Shown: piece after piece, positions 1-10,910 of the stretch
How the letters are laid out: each line of letters starts with the position of its first letter
How positions within the stretch are numbered: the first letter of the stretch is position 1
Origin: Prevotellaceae bacterium KH2P17
GTDB lineage: Bacteria; Bacteroidota; Bacteroidia; Bacteroidales; Bacteroidaceae
NCBI GenBank assembly: GCA_900199655.1
Contig: FZRE01000008.1
Coordinates: forward strand, 1 to 64,000
Direction: 5' to 3'
DNA length: 64,000 bases
Position numbers and translations under genes: made by a program
The notes under the pieces: generated by a model
Told to the model about the DNA's origin: nothing
The model's input: only the letters and a program-made list of their open reading frames with translations
The model's database searches: none

Positions 1-165
1 GTGCGTCCGCACCAGAGTCTGGACATGCGCACGCCCTTGGAAGAGATGCAGCGGCTCCTTTCCCTGGCCGCATTACAGCCACAGAGGCTCCCGGGGGCTG
101 CGAGCCCCCGGCCGCAAGGCCGCCCCCCGGTGTTTTTCATCAATTCAACGTTCCACTTAAAATAA
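1..165 (+). CDS. C-terminal end of an IS transposase (integrase-core type), partial
   Basis: An open frame enters from the left edge and stops at 163-165. It begins with the residues RPHQSLDMRTPLEEM, which resemble the end of rve/DDE integrase-core transposases of the IS3 and IS481 kind. The remaining 30 or so residues are Pro/Arg-rich and may be read-through past the conserved core. The catalytic DDE residues are outside the window, so the IS family and intactness cannot be judged. The neighbouring serine recombinase gene makes this end of the window an accessory patch. Confidence 0.5.
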   Translation: MRPHQSLDMRTPLEEMQRLLSLAALQPQRLPGAASPRPQGRPPVFFINSTFHLK

Positions 166-363
166 GGAGGTCAAAGAGTCCGCAGAAAACAGAAAATGAT
201 TAACTTTGCACCCGGAAGACAGCTGTCAACCTAAAGTGCACTTAACAGAAAAACCTGACAACCAGATTTCCACATAAGAAATATATTGTCAACCTAAAGA
301 ACATTTAACTACTAAAACTGTCAACTAAATCCAGGACAGGACAGCGTCGGAGTGCTGAAGGCA
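166..363. repeat. Non-coding stretch with three TGTCAAC direct repeats
   Basis: No gene is visible. Three direct copies beginning TGTCAAC start at 224, 287 and 319. The first two extend over 23 bp with only three differences (224-246 and 287-309). A TAACTTTG element at 200-208 matches the Bacteroidetes -7 box. The repeats lie just after the transposase stop and may belong to an insertion-sequence end or to a binding region, but no matching inverted copy is seen. Confidence 0.45.
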
Positions 364-443
364 TGCTTCGGGAACTTTCGACACTTGTCGCACGATTGTT
401 TGACACTTGTCGCACATATCTTCGACAAGTGTCAAAACTTCCC
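364..443. repeat. GACA-TGTC triple palindrome array, copy 1
   Basis: Three 10-bp palindromes of the form GACA-NN-TGTC start at 380, 402 and 424, an exact 22-bp period. The 12-bp spacers are themselves near-palindromic. The array is bounded by inverted arms (TGCTTCGGGAACTTT on the left, AAACTTCCC on the right). Four more copies occur in this window, all between genes. Confidence 0.85.
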
Positions 444-520
444 ACAGTTTATATATCATCCACTTGGCAACCAGTTTCCGGAGCCTGCCTTCAGCGGCTC
501 ATCACTTCTGCAACCATCAA

Positions 521-2182
521 TCACCGTCCCATTTTTCCGCACATCAATACCTTATGAATTACAGTCAAACTCGTTTTGCCAATCCCGGCGCAAGTACCGA
601 TGTAGTTGTTGATAAGAAAAGAAGGGAGAGGAAAGAAAAGGGACCCTGAATTGAACTTTTCAGGTTCCCTTTTTCTTTTCTCTCCCCTTAACTTGTTGGT
701 TTCCATACATATTACATCAAGAACCCGGTTGTACATCGTGGTTCGAAGTACATCGCCGGATAGCTGGATGCCTACATCGAACAAAGCTCCCAATATCTTT
801 ATCTTTAAATCTACCGGCGCATCGGTAAGATGTATTCTCAGATGGGACAACAGACAGAAGGCATAATCCAGCATGGGCTCTATGTCGGTATCTCTCTGAT
901 TTCGTAGCATCTCCATCTCGTCCTGTGTCTGCAACATCTCCTGCCGGTACCTGCCGTTCATCCGCTGATACTGGTCATCGGATAACTTACCCGACATGTA
1001 TTTGTCATCTATAACGTCTAACTTTGCTTGTATCTCTTTCAGGAACGCTGCCTTGTCTCTCATCTTACAGTCTATCTTACCTATCCCTTCGGCATAGATG
1101 TCCTTGATTGTTGTCTTGAACAGTGTCAGGATATCCGGATTGGGTGTAATGGAGCACGCGTAGTCTATAAATAGGCTGTTGGCTTTCTCTGCACGGATAT
1201 TGATATGCTTCTTGTCCTGTGAACAGCAATAATAAGTATAATAGCCGCCATTGCCCTTGCAGGTGTAGCCCGTAAGATGTCTGCCGCATTTGGGACACAG
1301 CAGGTACCTTTTGAGGAACAGGTCCGGATTCTCCGCCTTGCTTATCTTTATCTGTGGCTTGTATGCAATCCTTTCCTGTACGGCCTTGAAGATAACGGGA
1401 TTGATGATGCCCTCATGCTGCCCTTCCACTATCTGTTCCGGTTCATCATTATAGGCGGGCACGAGTATCTTGCCGATGTAGAAGACATTACGGAGCATAT
1501 ACATGAAAGCGTTTTTGTTGATATGCAGATGATACCGCTTGTTGTACTTCCTGCAAATGGCATTGGGCGCAAGAGGAGAATAGGCAACCTCATAGAAGAT
1601 GTCCTGAATGACGGGTGCCGTCTTCTTGTCTATCTCTACCCGTGTGTTGTGCTTGCCGTCCCTTACGTTCCTGTATCCGCGTGGGGCATGATTGGAACAT
1701 TTGCCTTTCAGCAGCGTGCCGTGTATGCCTTCAAGGGTTCTTCTGGATATCTTGTTATCTTCAGTATGCGCCATGCCACAGTGCAGGGCAAGCATGAGAC
1801 TCCATTCCGTGCTCCTGAAGTCTATCGGTGATTCAAGGGCATTGATTTCTATGCCGAGTTCATCCGTTATCTTCCGCTTATAGACAAAGGCAAACTCCGT
1901 GTTCCTGGTATATCTGTCCCATCTTAGGAACAGTATCTTGGCAATCAGGTGCCTGTGCAGTTTACAATACGCATACATCTCTCCGAACATCGGCCTGCGC
2001 CGGATGTCGTTGTACTTGGCCGAGGAGTCGTCCTTATATACTTTCAGCACGTTCATCTTGAGAGATGCGCAGTACATGCGGAGCCTTCGCTCCTGTTCGT
2101 CCAGACTGCTGCCTTCTGCCTGCTCATCACTGCTTACACGGCAGTACAGTACCACGTTTATCCTATCTTCCATCATCTTCAT
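521..2182 (-). CDS. Serine site-specific recombinase
   Basis: This is a 553-residue serine recombinase with an N-terminal resolvase domain. The motif YCRVSSDEQ at residues 13-21 places the catalytic serine at about residue 17. A recombinase domain follows, then a zinc-ribbon part with CPKC and a CC pair, then a Lys/Glu-rich C-terminal helix region. Such proteins catalyse integration, excision or inversion through a Ser-DNA link. The start is the ATG at 2182, just ahead of the conserved strand. Residues of about 467-515 are encoded by a 145-bp sequence that also occurs inverted next to tRNA-Leu, so the last 39 residues are unique to this copy. No cargo genes are visible, so this may be a minimal element or the end of a larger one. 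Base composition is more AT-rich than that of neighbouring genes, which fits acquisition by transfer. Confidence 0.9.
   Translation of the reverse strand: MKMMEDRINVVLYCRVSSDEQAEGSSLDEQERRLRMYCASLKMNVLKVYKDDSSAKYNDIRRRPMFGEMYAYCKLHRHLIAKILFLRWDRYTRNTEFAFVYKRKITDELGIEINALESPIDFRSTEWSLMLALHCGMAHTEDNKISRRTLEGIHGTLLKGKCSNHAPRGYRNVRDGKHNTRVEIDKKTAPVIQDIFYEVAYSPLAPNAICRKYNKRYHLHINKNAFMYMLRNVFYIGKILVPAYNDEPEQIVEGQHEGIINPVIFKAVQERIAYKPQIKISKAENPDLFLKRYLLCPKCGRHLTGYTCKGNGGYYTYYCCSQDKKHINIRAEKANSLFIDYACSITPNPDILTLFKTTIKDIYAEGIGKIDCKMRDKAAFLKEIQAKLDVIDDKYMSGKLSDDQYQRMNGRYRQEMLQTQDEMEMLRNQRDTDIEPMLDYAFCLLSHLRIHLTDAPVDLKIKILGALFDVGIQLSGDVLRTTMYNRVLDVICMETNKLRGEKRKREPEKFNSGSLFFPLPSFLINNYIGTCAGIGKTSLTVIHKVLMCGKMGR
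638..782. repeat. 145-bp inverted repeat, left copy
   Basis: This segment inside the 3' part of the recombinase gene is the reverse complement of 2321-2465. The two are the same length, have no indels and show about 7 substitutions. It contains the same hairpin (about 638-671) that terminates tRNA-Leu at the other end. Confidence 0.9.
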
Positions 2183-2320
2183 GACATTACAAGTTGAATG
2201 ACTAAGATAAGGGATATGGTCGCAACTATAACAGAGATTTGGCGAAGAACAGCATTTTTCAACTATTATTAAGAGATAAGAACCAAGTTATCAGAAAAGA
2301 AGCACCAAATGATGGACATG

Positions 2321-2465
2321 GTTCGATGTAGGCATCCGGCTATCCGGCGATGTACTTCGAACCACTGTGTACAACCGAGTGCTTGACGTAATATGTATGG
2401 AAACCAATAAGTTAAGGGGAGAGAAAAGAAAAAGGGAACCTGAAAAGTTCAATTCAGGGTCCCTT
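2321..2465. repeat. 145-bp inverted repeat, right copy next to tRNA-Leu
   Basis: This is the inverted counterpart of 638-782, about 95% identical. Read on the plus strand it keeps the recombinase reading frame (DVGIRLSGDVLRTT and onward), so it encodes a piece of a recombinase C-terminus with no gene in front of it. Its outer end stops one base from the 3' end of tRNA-Leu. Confidence 0.9.
2421..2465 (-). terminator. Terminator hairpin after tRNA-Leu
   Basis: Arms at 2432-2444 and 2453-2465 pair over 13 bp with one mismatch. On the minus strand a T-rich stretch follows. It lies directly after tRNA-Leu and fits an intrinsic terminator. Confidence 0.6.
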
Positions 2466-2466
2466 G

Positions 2467-2548
2467 TACCCAGAGCCGGGGTCGAACCGGCACGGATTGC
2501 TCCACTGGTGTTTGAGACCAGCGCGTCTACCGATTCCGCCATCTGGGC
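2467..2548 (-). tRNA. tRNA-Leu (anticodon CAA)
   Basis: On the minus strand the acceptor arm GCCCAGA pairs with TCTGGGT. The anticodon stem CTGGT/ACCAG encloses the loop CTCAAAC, giving anticodon CAA. A long variable arm typical of class II tRNAs is present. The T arm is GCCGG-TTCGACC-CCGGC. The discriminator base is A, and CCA is not encoded. The gene is 82 nt long. Confidence 0.93.
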
Positions 2549-2560
2549 TTAATACGGATG

Positions 2561-2591
2561 CAAAGGTACGGGTTTTTTCTGAAAGCGCAAA
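2561..2591 (-). promoter_or_regulatory. Promoter of tRNA-Leu
   Basis: The minus strand reads TACCTTTG at 2561-2568, a match to the Bacteroidetes -7 box TAnnTTTG. A TTTG element lies 19 bp further upstream (2588-2591). The distance to the tRNA 5' end at 2548 is right for a short leader. Confidence 0.7.
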
Positions 2592-2754
2592 CAAATCCGT
2601 CGAAAACTTTCAAAGGGTAGCAGCGGGGCGTTTGTTTTCGTGGAGCGGTGGGGTGAAGAGGTTTTAACGATTTAGTCATTTAAAAGATGATAAAATCTTG
2701 TTGGTGTCATATTTAATGCGTATATTAGCGTGCTGTATTTTAAATCTGTAAGCT

Positions 2755-3843
2755 ATGACAATAAAAACAAATAACTACTGCGTGATCCTTGCCGGCGGAA
2801 AAGGTCGCAGGCTGTGGCCGTGCAGCCGCGACCGATACCCTAAACAGTTCATAGATTTCTTTGGCACCGGCCGTACTCAGCTGCAGCAAACCTATGACCG
2901 CATGGCAAAAATCCTGCCGCCCGACCATATCTACGTGAACACCAACGTAAGCTATCTGTCTTTAGTGCAGGAGCAACTGCCCGAAATGCCGGCCGACAAC
3001 ATCATGGCCGAACCCATCCACCGCAACACGGCTCCGAGTGTGGCGTGGGCTACGCACCGCATCAACAGGCTGAACCCTGACGCCAACCTGATTGTTACGC
3101 CCTCTGATCAGATTGTGTTGAACGAGGAAGCATTCCGCCAGAACGTGGAAGAGGGCTTCGACTTCGTGGATCGGCGCGACTGCCTGCTCTCCATGGGCAT
3201 TAAACCTACGCGTCCCGAGCCCGGCTACGGCTATATCCAGCTGGGCGACGAGGCGGCCCACGACGTTTACCGCGTGCAGTCGTTCACGGAAAAGCCCGAA
3301 CGTGAGTTTGCCAAAATGTTCATGAGCAGCGGTGAATTCTACTGGAACACGGGCATATTCCTTTCCAACACCCACTTTCTCGGCCGCAGTTTCTTTTCCA
3401 TTCTGCCCTCGGTGCTGCGCAATCTCGATGCCGTGAAACCCGACTGGACGATTGAGGAGGAGAGCAAGTTCGTACATGAGAACTTCCCCTCGTACCCCAA
3501 TCTCTCCATCGACTACGGCATTCTGGAGAAGTCGGAAGATGCCTACGTGATGAAATGCGATTTTGGCTGGGCCGATATAGGCACCTGGCACAGCATCTAC
3601 GAGGCCATGCGCAAGGGCCCGGACGACAATGTCGTGATAGACTCCGACGTGATGATTGAGGATTCGAGCAACAATGTCATCAAGCTGCCCAAGGGCAAAT
3701 TTGCCGTCATCAACGGTCTCGAAGGCTTCATCGTGGCCGAGAAGGACAACGTGCTGCTCATCTGCAAGAAAGAGGACTCGTCGGCTTTGGTGCGCAAGTA
3801 CGTGAATGAAGTGCAGATGAAGAAGGGCGACGACTACATCTGA
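2755..3843 (+). CDS. manC: Mannose-1-phosphate guanylyltransferase
   Basis: This 362-residue cytoplasmic enzyme makes GDP-mannose from GTP and mannose-1-phosphate, the precursor of GDP-fucose and mannose-containing glycans. The nucleotide-binding signature ILAGGKGRRLWPCSR lies at residues 11-25, followed by YPKQF. TPSDQ, the FTEKP motif and GWADIGTW are all in the expected order. The length fits the single-domain guanylyltransferase form without the mannose-6-phosphate isomerase domain found in longer ManC/AlgA proteins. The start is the ATG at 2755. A lipoprotein gene follows after 39 bases on the same strand. Confidence 0.93.
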   Translation: MTIKTNNYCVILAGGKGRRLWPCSRDRYPKQFIDFFGTGRTQLQQTYDRMAKILPPDHIYVNTNVSYLSLVQEQLPEMPADNIMAEPIHRNTAPSVAWATHRINRLNPDANLIVTPSDQIVLNEEAFRQNVEEGFDFVDRRDCLLSMGIKPTRPEPGYGYIQLGDEAAHDVYRVQSFTEKPEREFAKMFMSSGEFYWNTGIFLSNTHFLGRSFFSILPSVLRNLDAVKPDWTIEEESKFVHENFPSYPNLSIDYGILEKSEDAYVMKCDFGWADIGTWHSIYEAMRKGPDDNVVIDSDVMIEDSSNNVIKLPKGKFAVINGLEGFIVAEKDNVLLICKKEDSSALVRKYVNEVQMKKGDDYI

Positions 3844-3882
3844 GCCGCCTCCCACGAACCCGAAACCAATACAGTAAAGACC

Positions 3883-4779
3883 ATGAGAAAGTTACAACTG
3901 ATGGGCGTCCTGCTCCTCCTGGCGTCCTGTGTGTGTTCATCCTGCGAGAAGGCGAACCTCGGCGACGACGGCGATGAGCCCGAACCGGAGAATGGGGTGA
4001 GGATAGAGCTCCGGATATCACGCTTTGAACAGATAGCCTTCGACGGCGCCCAGGCCAAGTCGCGCGCCGCAACCGAGGTGAGTGAGCTCTGCTCGCGCCT
4101 TACGTTTGCCATCTTCGATGCCGGCGGCAGCAGGGTGAAGAGCGTCTCGCAGACATCGACCGATAAATCTTTCGGCACCTTCGGCGTGTCGCTGCCGCAA
4201 GGTTCTTACCGCGTGGTGGTGATAGCCCACAACGGCAACGGCTCCGTTTCAGTTACCGACCCGGAAAAAATAAAGTTCCCCGACAACAAAGTTACCGATA
4301 CCTTTTACTGCTGTGAGGACATCGAGGTGACCGATGCCAGGAGCTACGCGCTGGAGTTGAAGCGTGCCGTAGCCATGTTCCGCCTCGTGATAACCGATGA
4401 TGTGCCGGCCAGCGTGAAGCAGTTCAAGTTCTACTATACTGGCGGCAGTTCCACCCTCAATGCCATTACGGGGCGCGGATGTGTGGACTCCCGTCAGACG
4501 GAATACCGCGGGGTGACGGCCGAGATGGCCGGTAAGCCGTGCCAGTTCGACGTGTTCACCTTCCCCCATGCCGACGAGGGAGAACTCAAGATGACCGTAA
4601 CGGCCCTTGATGCCGCCGGCACCACGGTGGCCGAAAAGCTGTTCGAGGCCGTTCCCGTACAGCTGGGATGGATTTCAAAGTACAGCGGCCAGTTCTTTGA
4701 CGGCACCACCCAGACCGGCGACATCACGTTTACACTCTCGGCTGACGGCAACTGGCAGGAGATAACGCATAGTTATTGA
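3883..4779 (+). CDS. Lipoprotein, possibly FimB/Mfa2 fimbrial-accessory type
   Basis: This 298-residue protein has a lipoprotein signal peptide (hydrophobic residues 6-13, lipobox LASC with the acceptor Cys at about 16). A Glu/Asp-rich linker (DDGDEPEPEN) follows, which is common in surface-exposed Bacteroidales lipoproteins. The rest is predicted mostly beta. The pattern of a conserved F..FDA segment, an LPQGSYRVVVIAHN strand and a second beta domain resembles FimB/Mfa2-type anchor proteins, but no fimbrillin genes are adjacent. It probably shares a transcript with manC. The family assignment is an inference from architecture; the lipoprotein call is firm. Confidence 0.6.
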   Translation: MRKLQLMGVLLLLASCVCSSCEKANLGDDGDEPEPENGVRIELRISRFEQIAFDGAQAKSRAATEVSELCSRLTFAIFDAGGSRVKSVSQTSTDKSFGTFGVSLPQGSYRVVVIAHNGNGSVSVTDPEKIKFPDNKVTDTFYCCEDIEVTDARSYALELKRAVAMFRLVITDDVPASVKQFKFYYTGGSSTLNAITGRGCVDSRQTEYRGVTAEMAGKPCQFDVFTFPHADEGELKMTVTALDAAGTTVAEKLFEAVPVQLGWISKYSGQFFDGTTQTGDITFTLSADGNWQEITHSY

Positions 4780-4950
4780 ACCCCTCCCCGGCCCTCCCCG
4801 AAGGGGAGGGAGGACTTTCTCTTTGGCTCTGCACACAAGTGGAAAACCCCTCCCTGGCCCTCCCCGAAGGGGAGGGGGGTATTATCCTTGGCTCTGCACA
4901 TAGGTGGAAGAACCCCTCCCCGGCCCTTTCAGAAGGAGTGGGAGGGTGGG
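4778..4950. repeat. Three copies of GC-rich stop-codon palindrome (family A) in tandem
   Basis: The unit ACCCCTCCCCGG-CCCTCCCCGAAGGGGAGGG begins on the last base of the lipoprotein stop codon. It recurs near 4849 and, more degenerate, near 4913. Each unit contains the strong hairpin CCCTCCCC-GAA-GGGGAGGG. The spacers contain a shared GGCTCTGCACA sequence, so the whole block is a roughly 65-70 bp tandem repeat. Confidence 0.8.
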
Positions 4951-4986
4951 ACCGTGGCATTGCCTGCTCCCTATATATAATAAGGT

Positions 4987-5027
4987 AGAGCCACGCCAAA
5001 GTCTTTAAGTTGCTTTGGCGTGGCTCT
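4987..5027 (+). terminator. Hairpin terminator between convergent genes
   Basis: A perfect 15-bp stem (arms 4987-5001 and 5013-5027, 11-nt loop) is followed by TCTCTTTT. It sits between the plus-strand lipoprotein gene and the minus-strand HIT gene and could act for the former. Confidence 0.75.
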
Positions 5028-5120
5028 TCTCTTTTCATCCGCTCCTTTGGGCGGGCAGGGGTAGCTTCTTCGTTCCCTCCCAAAGGGAGGGTTAGGGGAG
5101 GCTTTTTTACTGTCAGACCC

Positions 5121-5516
5121 CTATGGCAGGCTCTCCTCAATCTTTTTGGCGATAGCCTTGAATTCCTCGTCCGAGAATTTGAGATGCTCCTTGCGGAAGT
5201 CCACATCGGCCTCGCTGTTCATGGGGATGAGGTGGATGTGGGCGTGCGGAACTTCGAGTCCAAGCACTACCTGGGCCACTTTCCTGCACGGAAAAGCCGC
5301 CTTCAGCGCCGTGGCCACCTTCTTGGCAAAGAGCTGGAACTCAGCCAGGTCGTTGTCGTCCATATCAAAGAAGTAGTCAACCTCTTTGCGCGGAATGACG
5401 AGCGTGTGGCCTTTGGCCACCGGGTTGATGTCGAGAAAAGCGTAAAACTTGTCGCTCTCGGCGCACTTGTAGCTGGGAATTTCGCCAGCGGCAATCTTCG
5501 AAAACACTGTACTCAT
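5121..5516 (-). CDS. HIT-family nucleotide hydrolase
   Basis: This 131-residue protein carries the histidine triad HAHIHL, with His 91, 93 and 95, preceded by GLEVPH. The N-terminal SKIAAGEIPSYK segment is typical of the Hint/PKCI branch. Members hydrolyse nucleoside phosphoramidates and adenylylated compounds in the cytoplasm, but the physiological substrate is usually unknown. The gene lies 56 bases downstream of greA on the same strand, so co-transcription is likely. The order greA-HIT is common in Bacteroidetes (recalled, not checked). Confidence 0.92.
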   Translation of the reverse strand: MSTVFSKIAAGEIPSYKCAESDKFYAFLDINPVAKGHTLVIPRKEVDYFFDMDDNDLAEFQLFAKKVATALKAAFPCRKVAQVVLGLEVPHAHIHLIPMNSEADVDFRKEHLKFSDEEFKAIAKKIEESLP

Positions 5517-5572
5517 GGTTCTCTTGTTTTGTTCCTCGGGCTCTTGTTGCGGGTGGCAAGGGCTCGGGAGGT

Positions 5573-6043
5573 TTAACCTTCTATGCTTATCTTGTCAATG
5601 CGCAGCTTTGTTGTGCCGCGCGGTATCTGTATCTCGACGATGTCGCCCACCTTCTTGTTCAGCAGTCCCTGTGCGATAGGCGTCTTGATAGATATCTTGC
5701 CTTCGCGCAGGTTGGCCTCGTTCTCGCTCACGATGGTGTAGGTCATCTTCTTGCCGGTAGCCATGTTGGTCATTTCCACCTTCGAGAGTATCTGCACGGC
5801 GTCCGTCTTCAGGCGCGATACGTCAACAATCTTGGCCTCGGCTATGGCCAGTTTGATGTTGTTGATTTTATCTTCGAGGTGGGCCTGTGCCTCTTTGGCG
5901 GCGTCATATTCTGAGTTTTCGCTCAAATCGCCCTTGTCGCGAGCCTCTGCGATGGCGGCCGATGCCTTGGGGCGTTCAACTGTTTCGAGCTCACGGAGCT
6001 CAGCCACGAGCTTGTCGTAGCCTTCTTGTGACATGTAAGCCAT
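5573..6043 (-). CDS. greA: Transcription elongation factor GreA
   Basis: This 156-residue protein has the two GreA domains: an N-terminal coiled coil (residues 1-75) containing ARDKGDLSENSEYDAAKE with the acidic tip residues, and a C-terminal FKBP-like domain ending in strands around residues 110-155. GreA enters the secondary channel of RNA polymerase and stimulates cleavage of backtracked RNA. The length is normal. A strong -7 box lies 130 bases upstream, and the leader carries a perfect 11-bp hairpin. Confidence 0.96.
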   Translation of the reverse strand: MAYMSQEGYDKLVAELRELETVERPKASAAIAEARDKGDLSENSEYDAAKEAQAHLEDKINNIKLAIAEAKIVDVSRLKTDAVQILSKVEMTNMATGKKMTYTIVSENEANLREGKISIKTPIAQGLLNKKVGDIVEIQIPRGTTKLRIDKISIEG

Positions 6044-6099
6044 AATTGTTATTGTTTTAAACTGTTTGTAACCGTTTTTCGTCGGACATGAAAAATGAA

Positions 6100-6132
6100 G
6101 AATTCCGACAGCTTTCGGTGTTGTCGGAATTC
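6100..6132 (-). promoter_or_regulatory. Perfect hairpin in the greA leader
   Basis: The arms GAATTCCGACA (6100-6110) and TGTCGGAATTC (6122-6132) are perfectly complementary, with an 11-nt loop. The hairpin lies between the greA promoter and its start codon, in the transcribed leader. No U-tract follows, so it does not look like a standard terminator. It may be a binding site or RNA structure. Confidence 0.5.
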
Positions 6133-6175
6133 CGTATCCTATTTCTTATGTCTGATTAATGTCCTTATTCGTCTG

Positions 6176-6183
6176 CAAAGATA
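6176..6183 (-). promoter_or_regulatory. greA promoter -7 box
   Basis: The minus strand reads TATCTTTG followed by C, a full match to TAnnTTTG. It is correctly oriented and about 130 bases ahead of the greA start. Confidence 0.6.
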
Positions 6184-6481
6184 GGCATTATTTTAATACG
6201 GAGCAACTTTTCGGCTAAAATTCTTCGCCTTGGCTTGATTTATGTCAAGAAATGAACAAAACTGCCGTTTTTTCTTTCTGTTTGTTTGGTTGTTTGCGCT
6301 AACATGTTTATATTTGCAATGTGTTTTTCATAGTATTAGATTTAAGGTTAACAAGGTTGGGACTCGGCGGAGCCCCATTTTTTTTGCCCTGAAGTGTGGT
6401 GCGCCGCCTTTTCTGCTTGTTTTCTCCACCCTTTATCGTCCCCCTCATCATTCCCGAACCACTGCCGCACTGCCGCTGCAG

Positions 6482-6672
6482 GTTAGCTGCTGCTGATGAA
6501 AGACAGAGTAACAGCGTAATTTTTCAGCTGCTTCGAGCTTGCTGCCAGTTAGCTGTTGCTGATGAAAGACAGAGTAACAGAGTAATTTTTCAGCTGCTTC
6601 GAACTTGCTGCCAGTTAGCTGTTGCTGATGAAAGACAGAGTAACAGCGTAATTTTTCAGCTGCTGTTTGGTT
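6482..6672. repeat. Three 66-bp tandem repeats
   Basis: Units begin at 6482, 6548 and 6614 (GTTAGCTG...GATGAAAGACAGAGTAAC...) with few differences. Because 66 is divisible by three, an open frame runs through with a 22-residue repeat. The frame lacks a sensible start or context and is probably not a gene. Confidence 0.85.
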
Positions 6673-6716
6673 GTCTGTTAGTAGATATGTGTAAGCAGCG
6701 GTTTGCAGAAGGACTA

Positions 6717-7045
6717 ACTGGTATCCTCCCCTTGGAAAGGGGAGGCGGAGGAGGGGATGACCTGATAGCAGGAAATAGCAAAGCTGCAAGGAAAATCATC
6801 CCCTCCTAACCTCCCCTTTCCAAGGGGAGGAACCGCTACGCCACCACCGCCGATAGCAATGAACAAAAAGCAAGGGGGCACCCACAAGGCTAACTGGTAT
6901 CCTCCCCTTGGAAAGGGGAGGCGGAGGAGGGGATGACTTGAAAGCTACAACTTGCCACCTTGAGGAAGAAATCATCCCCTCCTAACCTCCCCTTTCTAAG
7001 GGGAGGAAAAACCAACCCCAGCCCTCCCGAAGGGAGGAAGTACTT
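6717..7045. repeat. Two head-to-head pairs of GC-rich palindromes (family B)
   Basis: Units containing CCTCCCCTT-GGAAAGGGGAGG and a GGAGGGGATGA tail occur at about 6725-6760, 6797-6831, 6899-6936 and 6971-7006, alternating in orientation. The outer flanks read AACTGGTATCC. A looser unit lies at 7013-7043. The paired layout resembles bacterial interspersed mosaic elements. Confidence 0.75.
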
Positions 7046-7235
7046 ATCACATGGATTGAGTTGGGACAAAAACAACAGTCTTTTCTCTTATCCACCTCTT
7101 ATATATCGCAGTGCTCCCTCCCTTTGGGTGGGCAGGGGTAGGCTCCCCCTTTTCCTCTTTTCTCTTACCGGCAGCAGCCTCTCTCCATTGGTAGAGCCGG
7201 GGTGGGTTCCCCCTCTCGCCAGTTTGGAGCTATCC

Positions 7236-7294
7236 TTCAAGCCTCTTGAAGCTATCGTTCGGGCGCCTTGAAGCTATCCTTCAAGCTCCTTGAA
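7236..7294. repeat. TTCAA-TTGAA palindrome array, 22-bp period, locus 1
   Basis: Palindromes of the type TTCAAG-NNN-CTTGAA start at 7236, 7258 and 7280, separated by the 7-bp spacer GCTATCS. The period is exactly 22 bp. Four more loci occur in the window. Confidence 0.85.
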
Positions 7295-7388
7295 CGGCAT
7301 GTCCTGCACAGCCCCCTGCCAGCAGGGGCTCCCGCGGGGGTGGCTGAATATTTTCTGCGTTTCTGTTTCCGCTTTCATTTCTTTATTG

Positions 7389-7397
7389 TATCTTTGC
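7389..7397 (+). promoter_or_regulatory. Promoter -7 box of the beta-galactosidase gene
   Basis: TATCTTTGC matches TAnnTTTG and lies about 80 bases upstream of the start codon at 7478. No clear -33 element was identified. Confidence 0.55.
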
Positions 7398-7471
7398 AAC
7401 AGGTAGCGGCCAACGGGGCGGCTGCCTTGCGCGATGTCTTTGTTAATAAGCATGAAAGTCAAACTATATAG

Positions 7472-10711
<3,240 letters not shown>

Positions 10712-10725
10712 GAAATTGATGAGGC

Positions 10726-10804
10726 AGGAACTTTTGACAGGTGTCGAATAATCGTGCGACAGGTGTCACACCATCGTGCGACAAGTGTCGAAAGTTCCCG
10801 AAGC
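10726..10804. repeat. GACA-TGTC triple palindrome array, copy 2
   Basis: GACA-NN-TGTC palindromes start at 10736, 10758 and 10780 (22-bp period). The outer arms read GGAACTTTT and GAAAGTTCCCGAAGCA. It lies between the convergent lacZ and TonB receptor genes, inside the AT-rich inverted repeat. Confidence 0.85.
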
Positions 10805-10878
10805 ACCCTTTCAGCAACCTGATACGGTGCCTCCGTAACCCACGGATGGCAGTTTCCAACTCCATCCTCATCAAAAAA

Positions 10879-10910
10879 TATCTTTTATCTGATATCTGTT
10901 ATCTATTATC
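10879..10910. repeat. AT-rich repeat, right arm
   Basis: TATCTTTTATCTGATATCTG and the following TTATCTATTATC are complementary to 10672-10711. The arm ends on the stop codon of the TonB receptor gene (minus strand, 10910-10912). Confidence 0.75.

Larger units (their letters stand above)
6184..7388. other. 1.2-kb non-coding region filled with repeats
   Basis: No convincing gene is present. The region holds three 66-bp tandem repeats, two pairs of GC-rich palindromes arranged head to head, and one 22-bp-period TTCAA/TTGAA array. They are listed separately. Confidence 0.7.

Noticed and set aside
364-443. CRISPR or iteron interpretation of the GACA arrays
   Set aside because: The arrays have only three short palindromes each, their spacers are conserved between loci, and no rep or cas gene is adjacent to any copy.
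638-2465. Reading the 145-bp repeats as attL and attR of the serine recombinase
   Set aside because: Serine-integrase att sites share only a short core in direct orientation; 145 bp of inverted identity is better explained by duplication or an invertible segment.
6396-6809. 137-codon plus-strand frame with a 22-residue repeat
   Set aside because: It arises from three 66-bp DNA repeats and runs through a dispersed palindrome; no start context or family was seen.
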